NCBI RefSeq assembly: GCF_024868665.1
Contig: NC_079905.1
Location: forward strand, 2,477,351-2,541,350
Reading direction: 5' to 3'
Source of the DNA: Triplophysa rosa
Lineage: Eukaryota; Chordata; Actinopteri; Cypriniformes; Nemacheilidae
DNA length: 64,000 bases
In this document: one piece after another, positions 51,920-63,211 of the stretch
How the letters are laid out: every line of letters begins with the position of its first letter
Position numbering within the stretch: the first letter of the stretch is position 1
Made by a program: the position numbers and the translations under genes
Notes under the pieces: generated by a model
What the model saw: only the letters and a program-made list of their open reading frames with translations
Database searches by the model: none
Told to the model about the DNA's origin: nothing

Positions 51920-52340
51920 AATAGTTCACCCGAAAATGGAAATTCTGTCATGAATTTCTCAACGTCAAGTTATTCCACACCTGTATTTCTTTGTTTGGTT
52001 GCACACAAAGAAAGATATTTAGACAAATGTTAGCAACTGAGGCACCATTCACCACTATAGTAGAAACAAATCAAATGATAGTCAAAGGTCCCCAAGAACT
52101 GTTTGTTTTCCTAAATTCTTCCTAAAATCTAATTTTGTGTTCAACGGAACAACAACAAAAAAAATACAATAATTTTTTCTACTATGGTAGTCAATGATGT
52201 CCCAGAAATGTCAGTTGCTGACATTCTTCCAAATATCTTTCTTTTTGTGTTAAACCAAACAAAGAAAATCATACAGGTTTGGAACAACTGGAGGGTGAGT
52301 AAATCATGACAGAATTGTTATTTTTTGGTGAACTATCCCT
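51920..52340. mobile_element. Hairpin MITE, AGGGATAG family, copy 11 (long variant)
   Basis: TAGTTCACCCGAAAATGG to GGTGAACTATCCCT before TTAA (52341-52344). Longer than the 266-bp complete copy; contains two 'AAATATCTTTCTTT'-type palindromic modules. Confidence 0.75.
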
Positions 52341-52700
52341 TTAAACGAGTATCTCTTACCTTAGATACCCAATAGTTAAGACGGGGTTTGATTTGGTCGA
52401 TCAACTGTGCTCTGACAGCTAGTAAAGAGGAATGCATTATTATTGCTCGGTATGGATGCTTCACAGCTTTCTTCCTTTGACAGTAGAGAAAATAACAGGC
52501 AAAAAGAATCATTTCAAGCTTCCAGCCATGCTATGTTAACATGTCAGGCGTGTCATGGTTCGGGGGGTGGGGGGCTTTTATAGGCCAGTGACTGACCTGT
52601 GATGAAACGCAGCTTGTGTCTGAGTGGAATAAATGGCTTTGTAAAAGCCATCCAGGCAGATTATTCCAACATCTGTGTGACATGGATGCATTCAACACCT

Positions 52701-52702
<2 letters not shown>

Positions 52703-52746
<44 letters not shown>
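52703..52746 (+). repeat. (TC)n microsatellite
   Basis: About 44 bp of TC. Confidence 0.95.
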
Positions 52747-52750
<4 letters not shown>

Positions 52751-52884
52751 CACGTATGCACACAAACACCAACTCGCAACACTTAAGGGGTGAATGTGCT
52801 AAACAACTGCACAAAAATATGTCTTGTTGGCTTACTAGTTTACCACACACTTTCTCTAAAAAATGCAGAGTTATTTTTAATTCA

Positions 52885-53105
52885 GCATTGAGTCAAAAAG
52901 AGACAAACCCAACCGTTGGGTTGTAAATGAATCAATGGGTTTGTTTCAACCCCAAATGCTGGGTTGTTATTTTAGACCATTGTTGGGTAAAATATATAAA
53001 AAAATTCTGGGTTAATACACGTAACTTCTGGGTTATATTAACACAGAAAATGTTTTATATTTGACACAACAATGTGTTCAAATTACTCAAATTTTTTGAG
53101 TGCGG
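52885..53105. mobile_element. Diverged MITE with GGGTT-rich interior
   Basis: Repeated AACCCAACCGTTGGGTTG, 'TGCTGGGTTGTTAT' and 'TCTGGGTTA' words and a terminal AAATTTTTTGAGTGCGG. Typical of a fish MITE but ends are unclear. Confidence 0.4.
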
Positions 53106-53219
53106 GCTTTCAGTGCAAATAACCAACACAACCAGTGGGCACGATTCCATTCCCAATGCATGTAAAATGAAGTTTCAGGGGTTTTTAAAGGCTTTGATGT
53201 AAAAGTATTAAGCCGCTCA

Positions 53220-53990
53220 TGAACTCCATCTAAAGTCCATCTAAATCTCTCTAGCCCGCGTCATCTTAAAACTGACATCTGTCCGGGAAGCCCTTGGGGA
53301 ACAGATTCCGAGTACAGCGAGTGATAGAAAGCACATTATACGTCTATTATAAGCCAAGCGTTATATGCGACGACATGAGGTTGAAAGCGTTTAAATGTGA
53401 GAAACGGTGCAGTACAGGTTAGCACCGTGTTTACATAAATTACATTACATTATGCCTCATTAAAGCTGTAATCACAACAAAAATAAAAATAATGGGCGAT
53501 ATTTCCTAATATAATACCTGCTCATTATTGCCGGCGACTGACACTGGTGACAGCAGTCATGGTGGGCGTTGACAGTGCCCTGCAATCCAAGACATTATCC
53601 TGCAATTACAGCAGATACTAAGAGCTACAAATGCTTCACTTGTTATATACGCCCGTTGTTATGGAGACAAACAGTTGTGAACTAAGAAATCTGTTACTGT
53701 CTAATAGCCGAGGGAACTCATGTCAGCGGAGAGAATTGACACGCCAGCTAATTTAATGAGCAAACATGTTCTTCTGACAGCATGTGGCATATGGCAAATA
53801 AACAGCCGGGAAGTTTTTTTCCTTGGTTGGAAAGGTGGATAGCAGCCGGGCACCTGTCACTTACATCCTCGTACAACATCTGAGCAAAAGTAATTATCAG
53901 CAGCATCTGATTCGTCAACAAATCGTTCTTTTGTATCTGGTCGTATTAATGAATCTGTTGACGTGATGTAGTTTTTTTTACCGTGGCACT
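53220..53990. promoter_or_regulatory. Candidate conserved non-coding block E
   Basis: About 770 bp free of recognised repeats, with TAATTTAATGAG (53749-53760), CAATTACAGC, GTAATTATCAGC and CGTATTAATGAATC. The longest such block of the window. Inference. Confidence 0.35.
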
Positions 53991-54760
53991 GAGAAAACAG
54001 GTTTAAAGAACCAATTAAGTGCAACATGTTACCCTTTCTGATTCCAGTCCAACATGCTTTTCATAAACTATTTTGGGGCCGTGCTTAATTGCTAAACAAA
54101 GTTCTACAACATATTGCATTTGTCAGATGTTTTGGCCTAAAGCTACTTGTGCATTACAAGGTGTACAGAAACACTCTTTCAGATCTCTTTCAACATGAAT
54201 TAATATCCAAATATGTGTTTAAGGTGTTAATGCCTCTTGTTTCTAAACAATAAAGGTTTTAATGTTTGATAATTAAATAAATTAACTCAAATTAGACAAA
54301 CAGATTTGGATTTGGCTCAAACTCATAAATTTGTTTATTACAGACTTCAACCTCATTAAGAAAGCAGAAATCACTACTGTGCAATGATAGTTAATGTTAA
54401 ATTACAGATGAATGTGTGCCAAAAATTGCCTTGAATCTCAGACAAAACTGGCAAGTTGGCCGTTTACTTTATTGAATGAATTAAATAACAAAACATACGG
54501 AAAATCACAAAATAAAAAAACCAATAAAGCGTTTCTTTGACATTACTCTGGATCATTTCTGTGAGACTTTGGGGATAGAAAATATCATAAACTTACTATA
54601 AATTAAAAATATACAGTAACACTAACCTGAAGTCTTGGATTGGCTGTGTTCTACGTTTGTTTCTGTGGGATTTGACTTCAATGGAATAGAAATAAATAAA
54701 ATGCATATTTAAATAATTAAATAAAAGATCATTAAAAAACAGTAAAAATAATTAACTAAA
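53991..54760. other. Intergenic spacer
   Basis: AT-rich, no feature recognised. Confidence 0.4.
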
Positions 54761-55220
54761 AAGTCAATTGTTCACCCTCATTCCATTTAAAATCGGAATA
54801 ATCCTTTATCATTTTGAAACAAAAATTTAATTTAAATAAATAACTAAATAAAAAACATTAGTAATGAGTAAAAATAATTAAATACAAATATCAGTTATTC
54901 ACCCTCATTCCATTCAAAACATACTTTATCATTTAAAAATAAAATGATTAAAAATTAAATAATTTTTAAAAATAAATGTTAATAAATTCATTAAATAAAA
55001 GATCATTAAAATATTTTTAAAATCATTTTATTTATAATTATTTATATTGTAATTATTTATAATTAAAATATCAGTTATTTACCCTCATTCCATTTAAAAC
55101 CTGTATGTGAAATGTCTTTTTTGTGACAACGGGGTCCAATATTGTTTGGTTACTAACGTTTTTCAAAATATCTTCTTTTCGGTTCTGTATTAAAAATAAA
55201 GTGTGACATGAGGGCGAGTA
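54761..55220 (+). repeat. Amplified MITE subterminal segment, three units
   Basis: 'TTCACCCTCATTCCATT' recurs at about 54771, 54899 and 55079, each followed by AAAAC-type sequence and separated by TAAATAAA-rich DNA. The last unit continues into diverged AGGGATAG-family MITE sequence (ATCTTCTTTTCGGTTCTG), copy 12. Confidence 0.55.
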
Positions 55221-56270
55221 CATTTATTTTTAAGCAACGGGTCAGAGCAACAGATGTACACGTGAAATGCTTTGTGGACTTCTGATAACCATTCAGTTCC
55301 CTTGTCCGTCGTTCACGCATGAGAAGAAAAAGCCAAATACTCCACTGACTGTTTACTTACACACGTGAGCTAGCAGATCCGCTAGGGTCACGGCGTGTGT
55401 GTGTTTGCAGGATTATGGTCTGAATGAGTGCTCTCACCTCACTAAAGCTCTTACTTCGTGAAGTGGCCTCCTATGATGTTCTGATTCAAATTCAATCCAT
55501 CTGAAGAGCTCAGCCGGTAGGTAAGAGGTTCCCAGCAGGTCAGTAAAGAAGATATTCCACGTGCTTCACTAATTCAGAGTGTGTATGATCGTACACAGGT
55601 AGGCCTACACACGATTTCTGAAGCACATTTTGAAATTTGAGTTATGGCGAAATGAGAAATTCTGTTGTAGACCAATAAACACAAAATCTTTTGGTCTAGG
55701 CATAGGCAGGCAAACTTGACCTATGAGTTAAAAGACAGTCAAAGACGGACATAAATAACAGACACAAAAAGACAGACAGATGAATGGAGACAGACAGACA
55801 TAACAATATGTATCATCGCTGTCGGGTGGAAACATTGGAAGGTTTCGACACACCAGCAACAATATGTAAAATCACCAAAAAGTGTTTTTTGTTGTGCTCT
55901 CTCTGTTAAGTGTGTAAAAAGTTCAATGCATACATGTTGCAAAAAACTGTATACATGCACATATTTTATATTTGAATTCTGAGTGGCCTTAGTGAAGCAG
56001 AAGATTTCTCAAGAGCTACTTTTATCTCCAGACAGTATATGACACCATGACAAACTACGGAATATTTCACATTACACAGACATCAATTAGTACAGCAACC
56101 TACTGTTCCCACCTCATCTCTTCTACTTTTATTTTTATAGCTCTGTGATAGTTGTTCAAACCGGCTGTTTAAGTATAGGCCCATTCTCAGGGGACAAAAG
56201 CCGCTCCACACCAGTCGAGCAGCTAACAGCCGTTCCAAATTTCCAGTGAAGAAACCTATTAAGGGCAAGT
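55221..56270. other. Intergenic spacer
   Basis: Short GACA runs at 55740-55800; nothing else recognised. Confidence 0.4.
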
Positions 56271-56283
56271 CATGCATAGTTGA

Positions 56284-56380
56284 TTGAGCGTCCTGCGCGG
56301 AGGCCGTACGGCGGTAAGATCGCTCGGAGGAAGCGGCGCACTCGCGGGCTGTGGAAGTCCCGTTTCTGGGTCAGTCCGCG
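56284..56380. promoter_or_regulatory. Small CpG-dense cluster
   Basis: About 15 CpG in under 100 bp (GCGCGGAGGCCGTACGGCGG and following) in an otherwise CpG-poor neighbourhood, not within a recognised repeat. Could be a small CpG island, a promoter of an unannotated transcript, or part of an unknown element. Confidence 0.3.
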
Positions 56381-56653
56381 CATACTTTCCTGTTTCTCAT
56401 TTACAGAGGATGTGAACATTTGCAACACGGGACTATATTGTGCCTGAAGAAGAACAAGTGTACTCTCTTTCCGTTAAAAGTACACTGCCGTCCAAACAAT
56501 TAGGATCACTTAAGTGAAATGCTTTTTATGATTAAAAAAAAAGACTTTTGATCTGAAGGCGTATAACTGAATGTTTGAAATTAGTTATGTGGGAAAAGCA
56601 ACATAATTTGCCAACATAATTTATTTTGTTACAAAACAAAAATTCTATTAACA

Positions 56654-57530
<877 letters not shown>

Positions 57531-57579
57531 AGAGGTTCCTCCGACTGTAGTTTTGTGGACTTGACCTCAATCTACCTTC

Positions 57580-58160
57580 AAATTCCAACCTTTGACTTTA
57601 CTCTTATCTCCACCAGCCTGTCTCGCTCTCACTCCACCGGCACGCGGGAGGCACCGGCAAGGACGGCAACTCCCAGGGTGGGCACGATACCCGGCCGCTC
57701 GAACCCGCCGAAGCATGAAATCACCTCTCCTCACTTTAAAGGGCTAACACGGCTTTTTAATGACGAGCCAATATCTTTTATATACCAAATATGCTCAATG
57801 GCTCCATTCTTTTTAATGCATATTTAAAGATCGCAGGGAGTGCGGAGCCGTAACAAGATTAATGGGACGATCACACGGAGGCGCTGAGTCTGGTCTCTGC
57901 AAGATTACATTAAAGCCCGCTAAAGAGCTCGGGCCTTTCTTAATAAAACCTCAGCTTTTGATGAATCTCTGAATAAACAGTGGCCGGGCTTTACATCAGC
58001 AAGCCAGTCGATTTCATTTATTTGCGGTTTAGTGCGTAATATATCAGATCATTTGTGGCGAAGAGATTTTAGACAACCTCAAAGTGAAGCAGAATTCTTT
58101 CATCGGAATGCTGCGTGTTTATGGCCAATATTCACTTAAGGAAAGTCTTTGGTTAGTTTA
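57580..58160. promoter_or_regulatory. Candidate conserved non-coding block F
   Basis: Repeat-free block with GCTTTTTAATGACGAGCC, AAGATTAATGGGACG, ATTACATTAAAGCCCG and GCCTTTCTTAATAAAACC. The first 130 bp are GC-rich. Reads like a developmental enhancer cluster; conservation untested. Confidence 0.35.
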
Positions 58161-58247
58161 CCACGGTTTGGCATTCTCTGTCATCATAGTCATAGTAATG
58201 GATGATCGATGCTGATGGCGAGACTATTTCATCAGAAATAGCCCCTC

Positions 58248-58480
58248 GACTGCAGTTAACTTCCGGCCTGTGTTTGGCTAGTGCCTAATAATATAACCGT
58301 TTATATTTTATTTGATTTATTATAATATTAATTTAAATTATTATTTTATTGTATGTTAATTTTATTAAATAAACAACTTGTTGAATGGGTCATGCAGTTT
58401 TGACGCATTAAAGAAACCGTATGGTACATTGACATCTAGAGGTTGAGCTTGGTATCGCAGTCTAACTTCAAAATATTGGA
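58248..58480. repeat. Dispersed repeat, copy 2 of 2
   Basis: Same word order as 21202-21478 (GTTTGGCTAGTG to TTGAGCTTGGTATCGCAG), roughly 80 % alike by eye. Confidence 0.7.
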
Positions 58481-58759
58481 GAGACAATTCGTTTAATAGC
58501 ACTAGGTGTTATAATCCCACTATTTCAGCACAGTTGAATTGCCCAATAGGACATTTCCCACGCCTTATGCATGACAGGGGGAAGCAGTCAAGAATATGAA
58601 TAGAGGAAAGGAGGTCTGAGGTCTCACTGGGTTCGTCGAATAGGCATCCTCTGTGTTTGGGGGATAAATGATTATAGAAATACATAGCTTACTTACCTTT
58701 CCTTGCCATTATCAGAGAGATTGTGTGTCCCACTTTCATCACATCCATTATCCTGGGTG
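58481..58759. other. Spacer before the retrotransposon tail
   Basis: No feature recognised. Confidence 0.35.
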
Positions 58760-59040
58760 AAAGATGCCTTTTTGTGAGGTCCTGCTGATAATGCCCTTTG
58801 TATGGTTCCCATCAATGAGACACATCGTCAGTTGTGCACCTCAGCCTCATTGGGTGTTTCGGCCCTTTATCACAAGACACCCTCAGCCAAGGGAAGCCCA
58901 TCGCAGGTTGATCAGACCTGGGAGTGTGTCGCATTGTTATAAGGTCATCTGGCAGCCCATGCTGTGTCCATCCGCCTAAACCACAGCCATTGGCTACTTC
59001 TTTCTGCACCACTGGCCAGTTCTTGATTATCCTCCACTGG
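58760..59040 (-). pseudogene. Non-LTR retrotransposon C-terminal tail, second copy
   Basis: On the minus strand 59020-58960 carries AERSSQWLWFRR-like coding that parallels the ERSSHWLWLKRK tail of the main copy, with stops and shifts. Downstream sequence (PKHPMRLRCTTDD) continues in one frame. A partial, decayed copy or a duplicated 3' end. Confidence 0.5.
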
Positions 59041-59059
59041 GCCTGAGAGTGACCTATTT

Positions 59060-59258
59060 GTCAGCCATGGTGACCTCTGCATTTAACCCCTCCAGTGAGT
59101 GGTGAACTCACGCACTGCAAGTCGTGAACACATATACACCAGAAGCAGTGGGCATCTATCACTGCAGCTCAAAGGCACCTCAGTCGTTACCCGCCGGCAC
59201 TGAGGAGCGACAACCTTCTGGTCACGAGTCCGACTCTCTAACCATTAGGCCACGACTA
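59060..59258 (-). mobile_element. tRNA-derived SINE (HE1/V-SINE-like)
   Basis: Read on the minus strand it starts AGTCGTGGCCTAATGGTTAG (A-box-like), followed by AGTCGGACTCGTGACC and AAGGTTGTCGCTCC (degenerate B box), and later the diagnostic GGGGTTAAATGCAGAGG. It sits between the two retrotransposon tail copies. Confidence 0.65.
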
Positions 59259-59277
59259 CTCGCACTGTTAATGCGCG

Positions 59278-59560
59278 CTGAGTGTCCCCGGTCCCGTATG
59301 GCATACCATTACAACACATTACCATAACCTCATCGCAACCATACATGCCACCCCGTTGTCTAAGGCTGTTCTAGCCCCACAGGCACCGTTAATGCATGCT
59401 CAGTGCCCCCTTCTCATATGGCATAATATTACAACACATTACCAAAAACAACACAACCATACGTGCCAACCCGTTGGCTAAGGCTGTTATAGCCCCACTG
59501 GCTCCGTTGCAAGCTCAGTGCCCCTGGTCCCGTATAGTATAACAATACAACACACAACAC
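59278..59560. repeat. Tandem repeat of about 120 bp in retrotransposon 3' region
   Basis: 'CAGTGCCCC..GTCCCGTATGGCATA' recurs at about 59279, 59400 and 59515 (the last unit partial) with 'CCCGTTGGCTAAGGCTGTTA' between. Lies just beyond the coding end of the minus-strand element. Confidence 0.65.
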
Positions 59561-61005
59561 CATTTTATTACGTGGTAACTTGGCAGCCCATATTGCGCCC
59601 TTTCGTTTCAACCACAGCCAGTGGCTGCTTCTCTCAGCAACAGTGGTACGTTCTTTGACTACCGTCCGTTGGGCCTGTCCTCTGATCCCCACTTCCTTAA
59701 GCAACCTTGTAGTGGAATTGGAAACAAAGCCCCTGCAGCACACTTCCACCGGGAACACCTTCGCTGTCCATCCCCGATCTTCGCCTCCGATGCCAAGTTG
59801 GCATACCGGAGATTCTTTCTTTCAAATGCTTCGTTAACGGCCTCTTCCCAAGGTACAGTCAACTCAACTATGAGGACTGTCCTACTGGAGCTGGACCACA
59901 GAACCATGTCCGGCCGCAGGTTGGTCGCTGCGATTTCCAAGGGGAAAGTAAGTCTTTGGTTTAAATCAACTCGCATTTCCCAATCCCTGGCTATACTCAG
60001 CAGACCTGAATCTGGGGTTAAGGGCTTGGCCTGCGGTTTCTGCCCCTCCTGAATAAAGGGTTGCCTTTTTAGAGAGTTATCCTTGGCGTTTTGGGGGATG
60101 GCATTTGCTGCCACTCTCTTGGTCGCTACTGCTGCAGCCAAGCACTTTAGTACTTGATTGTGGCACCATGTGTATCTCCCCTGTGTCAAGCTCTTCTTAC
60201 AACCCACAAGAATATGTTTAATGGAGCTGCACATAGGTGGCAGGCTGGATCCTGTCCACACCAAACGTGCAGATTTGTTGGTGAGGGCAGCACATCATAT
60301 GTAGCTCTTATGATAAAACTTAGCCTGTTTGTTTCCATACTCCACAGCTCATTCCAAGTGATGTTGCGCCCTTTAATGCCTTCCCACCTCATCCAACGGC
60401 CTTGCTGGGTTTGAGAGACCACTCTGGCGCATCTACTTGCTTCCTCTTGATGCCGAACCTCCTCCACTACCAGGTGACGCTGTTCCTTTGGTGTCGCTTT
60501 TCGCCATGTGGGTGTGGTTGATGTAAATAAAGTCCCCCTCTGCCATGTTGAACTTGTCCCATGATGTCCTTATGTCTGAGGGCTGCCTTTGCATCTCCTA
60601 CCGCTGTTGTTGGGTTCCATTTCCTTCCTGTCGCTACTGTTGGAGCAGCATCTCTTACACAGGGATCACAGGATTCTTTGAACGTCATCTCTAACCTTGT
60701 TTCCTCCACAAGGCTTGAAATGGGAAGAGACAGAGCTCCATTCCCGTACAGCCCTATGTTGCTAAGGCATCTTGGTAGCCCAAGCCATTTCCTCACTTGT
60801 GTACTCACCAATCTCTCCAGGTTATTGGCGTGAGACACCGTCAGCTCATACATTGAAATTGGCCACATCATGCGTGGCAACAAGCCAAATTGGAAGCACC
60901 AGAGTTTCAGCTTCCCAGGAAGAGCTGTATTATTCATTTTCTTGAGTCCACTGGTCTCTTGCCTGAGTTGTTCCACTTGTTCGGCGTTTAGCCAAGTAAC
61001 GGTTC
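59540..61005 (-). pseudogene. Non-LTR retrotransposon ORF, C-terminal part, frameshifted
   Basis: The minus strand carries, in order over four frame segments (61005-60467, 60467-60186, about 60225-59659, 59758-59540), a fish retrotransposon protein I recognise from KLKLWCFQFGLLPRMMWP, RKWLGLPRCLSNIGLYG and YDVLPSPTNLHVW. A CxxC...HxxxxC knuckle is split by a frameshift near 60225. It is followed by RPDMVLWSSSSRTVLIVELT (59863-59914), a PD...E arrangement fitting the restriction-like endonuclease of R2/NeSL-type elements. The reverse-transcriptase core is absent: the element is 5' truncated at about 61010, where a MITE fragment begins. At least three frameshifts make it inactive. Confidence 0.8.
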
Positions 61006-61012
61006 TTCTTGA

Positions 61013-61080
61013 GGTGCGTCCCAAATCGCGCACTTATGCACTATTCTACGCCATTTTGTAGTATAAATAGTGTGAGTAGT
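61013..61080. mobile_element. 5' fragment of the TGCGTCC MITE family
   Basis: Nearly identical to the first 70 bp of 33184-33657 (GCACTTATGCACTATTCTAC). It abuts the 5' truncation point of the retrotransposon. Confidence 0.6.
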
Positions 61081-61896
61081 ATGTTCACTAAAACAAAGAA
61101 AAAAGGAAATAAATGTAAAAACTTAAATTGCAATCTGAATGTAAAGTGGAATAAAAATAGTTGTATGTATATAGTCATATCTATTTGTCTATCCAAATAG
61201 ATGCAAACTCATTTCCACCTAAATAAGTGACAGTCAACAAAATGAGCCAAGCAGACCAATCAAACAACCCGAGGGGCGGAGCTGAATGACAAATACAATC
61301 CATTCAGTCTCTGCAAAACCTGACGACGTCTGACTGCGCCGTAATGGATCTAATGGAGCTCTCCTGTTGCTCTCTGCCTCACTCACCTAATGACGGGCAT
61401 TGTTCTTCTCTGAGCAGCGAGAGTTCGGGGTCTGTATGTGGCCCTGTGGACACAGAATTATAGCTATGACTCACTCCTGTAATTAAAAGCACTTTTTCAA
61501 GTCGCCTGCTGGTGGTTTTTGACGGCGAGTCTAATAAGGCTGGATTGAGCACAACACACACAATGTCAGGCGCGATTTTCCCACGCAAGGCTATACACGA
61601 GACCACCAAATGCTTTTCTGTGTTCAAAGACATTCCAGACGATTCTATTGAACCTATTTGTTCGGTAACACAGACATATTATTCAATCTTCCTTTTGTTG
61701 CAATTGGTTCTGTAGTCCAGGGGAGCTGTAAGAATCTCTGTTTAAACAAGATACAGGTTTAAAAGTAAGCTATACACAAATCACCAGAAACACTTCGGTC
61801 AAAAATAATGTGACAATGTCTGTGTACAGTAGAAATAACTGTATGACCAAAGTAAGGTTTTGCTTGTGATGGAATTGAAGACGCAGTTACTAGCCT
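61081..61896. other. Intergenic spacer
   Basis: 61260-61560 is repeat-free with moderate GC; nothing definite recognised. Confidence 0.35.
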
Positions 61897-62512
61897 AAAG
61901 GGATAGTTTACCCAAAAATGAAAATTCTTTCACATTTTACTCATCCTCATGTCGTATCAAACTAGGGGTTTAACAATACATTACATTTCTAACGATACGA
62001 TGCATCGATGACACACGTAAAATATAGATATGAGGTACCTTTATTTTGACACACTCCACATCCTCATTCCTCACGAAACGTCCGTCTAAGTGCATTTGTT
62101 TATTTGTTGTTGTAAATGTGCCATTTGGGACAGAGAGTGTGCCACTTTCAAAGAGGTTAATTAAACGTTCATTTTATATATTTGGGTTGCATTTGTGAGT
62201 TATTAAAATGTAACTGCTTGTGTAAACTAGGCAAGTAATATAAAAATATTGATAAATTGATCGAATCGAATCGCATCACAGAAATTCCCGAGGTATCGGC
62301 AAATATTGTATCGTTGGCTGAGGAAATCAATACCTTACCGTGATGAAATGTCCGATTTACACCGCTATTTCAAACCTGTATGACTTTTTTTCTTCAGCAA
62401 TATTTTGAAGAAAGTTGTTAACCAAATACCATTGGCCCCCATTGAAGAAAGTCACACAGGTTTTGAATAAATGATGACAGATTTTTTGTTTTCGGGTGAA
62501 CTATTAATTTTA
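61897..62512. mobile_element. Hairpin MITE, AGGGATAG family, copy 13, split by a hAT-type element
   Basis: Left part 61897-61972 (AAAGGGATAGTTTACCC to GTATCAAAC) and right part 62368-62512 (TTTCAAACCTGTATGAC to TTTCGGGTGAACTATT) of one MITE. Confidence 0.8.
61973..62367. mobile_element. hAT-type element TAGGGGTTTAAC, nested, 8-bp TSD
   Basis: 395 bp; ends TAGGGGTTTAAC and the mirror of TAGCGGTGTAAA. Flanks TATCAAAC and TTTCAAAC form an 8-bp duplication with one mismatch. Non-coding. Confidence 0.8.
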
Positions 62513-62869
62513 CATTTAATAATTAACAAAGAAAAAAACACAGGAAACAAGCAATAAATATTCCAAGAGAAATAAGAATCTTTCTTGAAATTAATTTAAA
62601 GGAAACCCAAAAATGGGTCATAAATTATTTTAGCAAATTATGACATTTTTTTGTTTACCGTTCCTTTAATGCATCTTCACGCCTAAACATCTTTGAATAA
62701 TCGGTCCATTGAAAGCTTCAATAAGTGCTGTGTGAAGTCATTTTTATGATATTTGTTGTTGCATACAGTACCTGATCATTCCTGCAAAACATTTTGTAAA
62801 TTATAAAGGAGTTGGCACATCATATTCAGAAACACAGCTGTCTGTCCATCTCTTTTCTCCTGCAAATAG

Positions 62870-63167
62870 ATGCGTATTTGTTGCCCAAAATGCAAAAGCA
62901 GCAAAATTAGGACTCATAAACGCACGGCAAATACTCTCCCTCCCTCCATTATTTTCTCACTCTCGGCAGAATGCTGTCTGGATATTCAGTAATGTCAGAT
63001 TTAGTTCAGGGTTAAGTGCTGCTATTCTGCCAATCTGTCCAGAAAAGCCCGTTAATGGAGAATGCAGTCAGGAAGAGCGTGCACAAGATACCGAGTGAAC
63101 CAACGGAGAGATGGAGGCCTTCAGTATCCAAATGAGACATTGAAAAATCACAGCCATATCTCCCATT

Positions 63168-63170
<3 letters not shown>
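62870..63170. promoter_or_regulatory. Candidate conserved non-coding block G
   Basis: Repeat-free 300 bp with CCATTATTTTCTCACTCTCG, CCCGTTAATGGAGAATGC and ATCCAAATGAGACATTG, ended by a (TC)n run. Inference. Confidence 0.3.

Positions 63171-63207
<37 letters not shown>
63171..63207 (+). repeat. (TC)n microsatellite
   Basis: About 37 bp of TC. Confidence 0.95.

Positions 63208-63211
<4 letters not shown>

Noticed and set aside
59225..59258. Functional tRNA gene on minus strand
   Set aside because: A-box-like and B-box-like words are present but no cloverleaf; it is the head of a SINE.
59580..60414. Plus-strand open frames up to 143 codons
   Set aside because: Antisense of the minus-strand retrotransposon ORF, whose peptide is recognisable.
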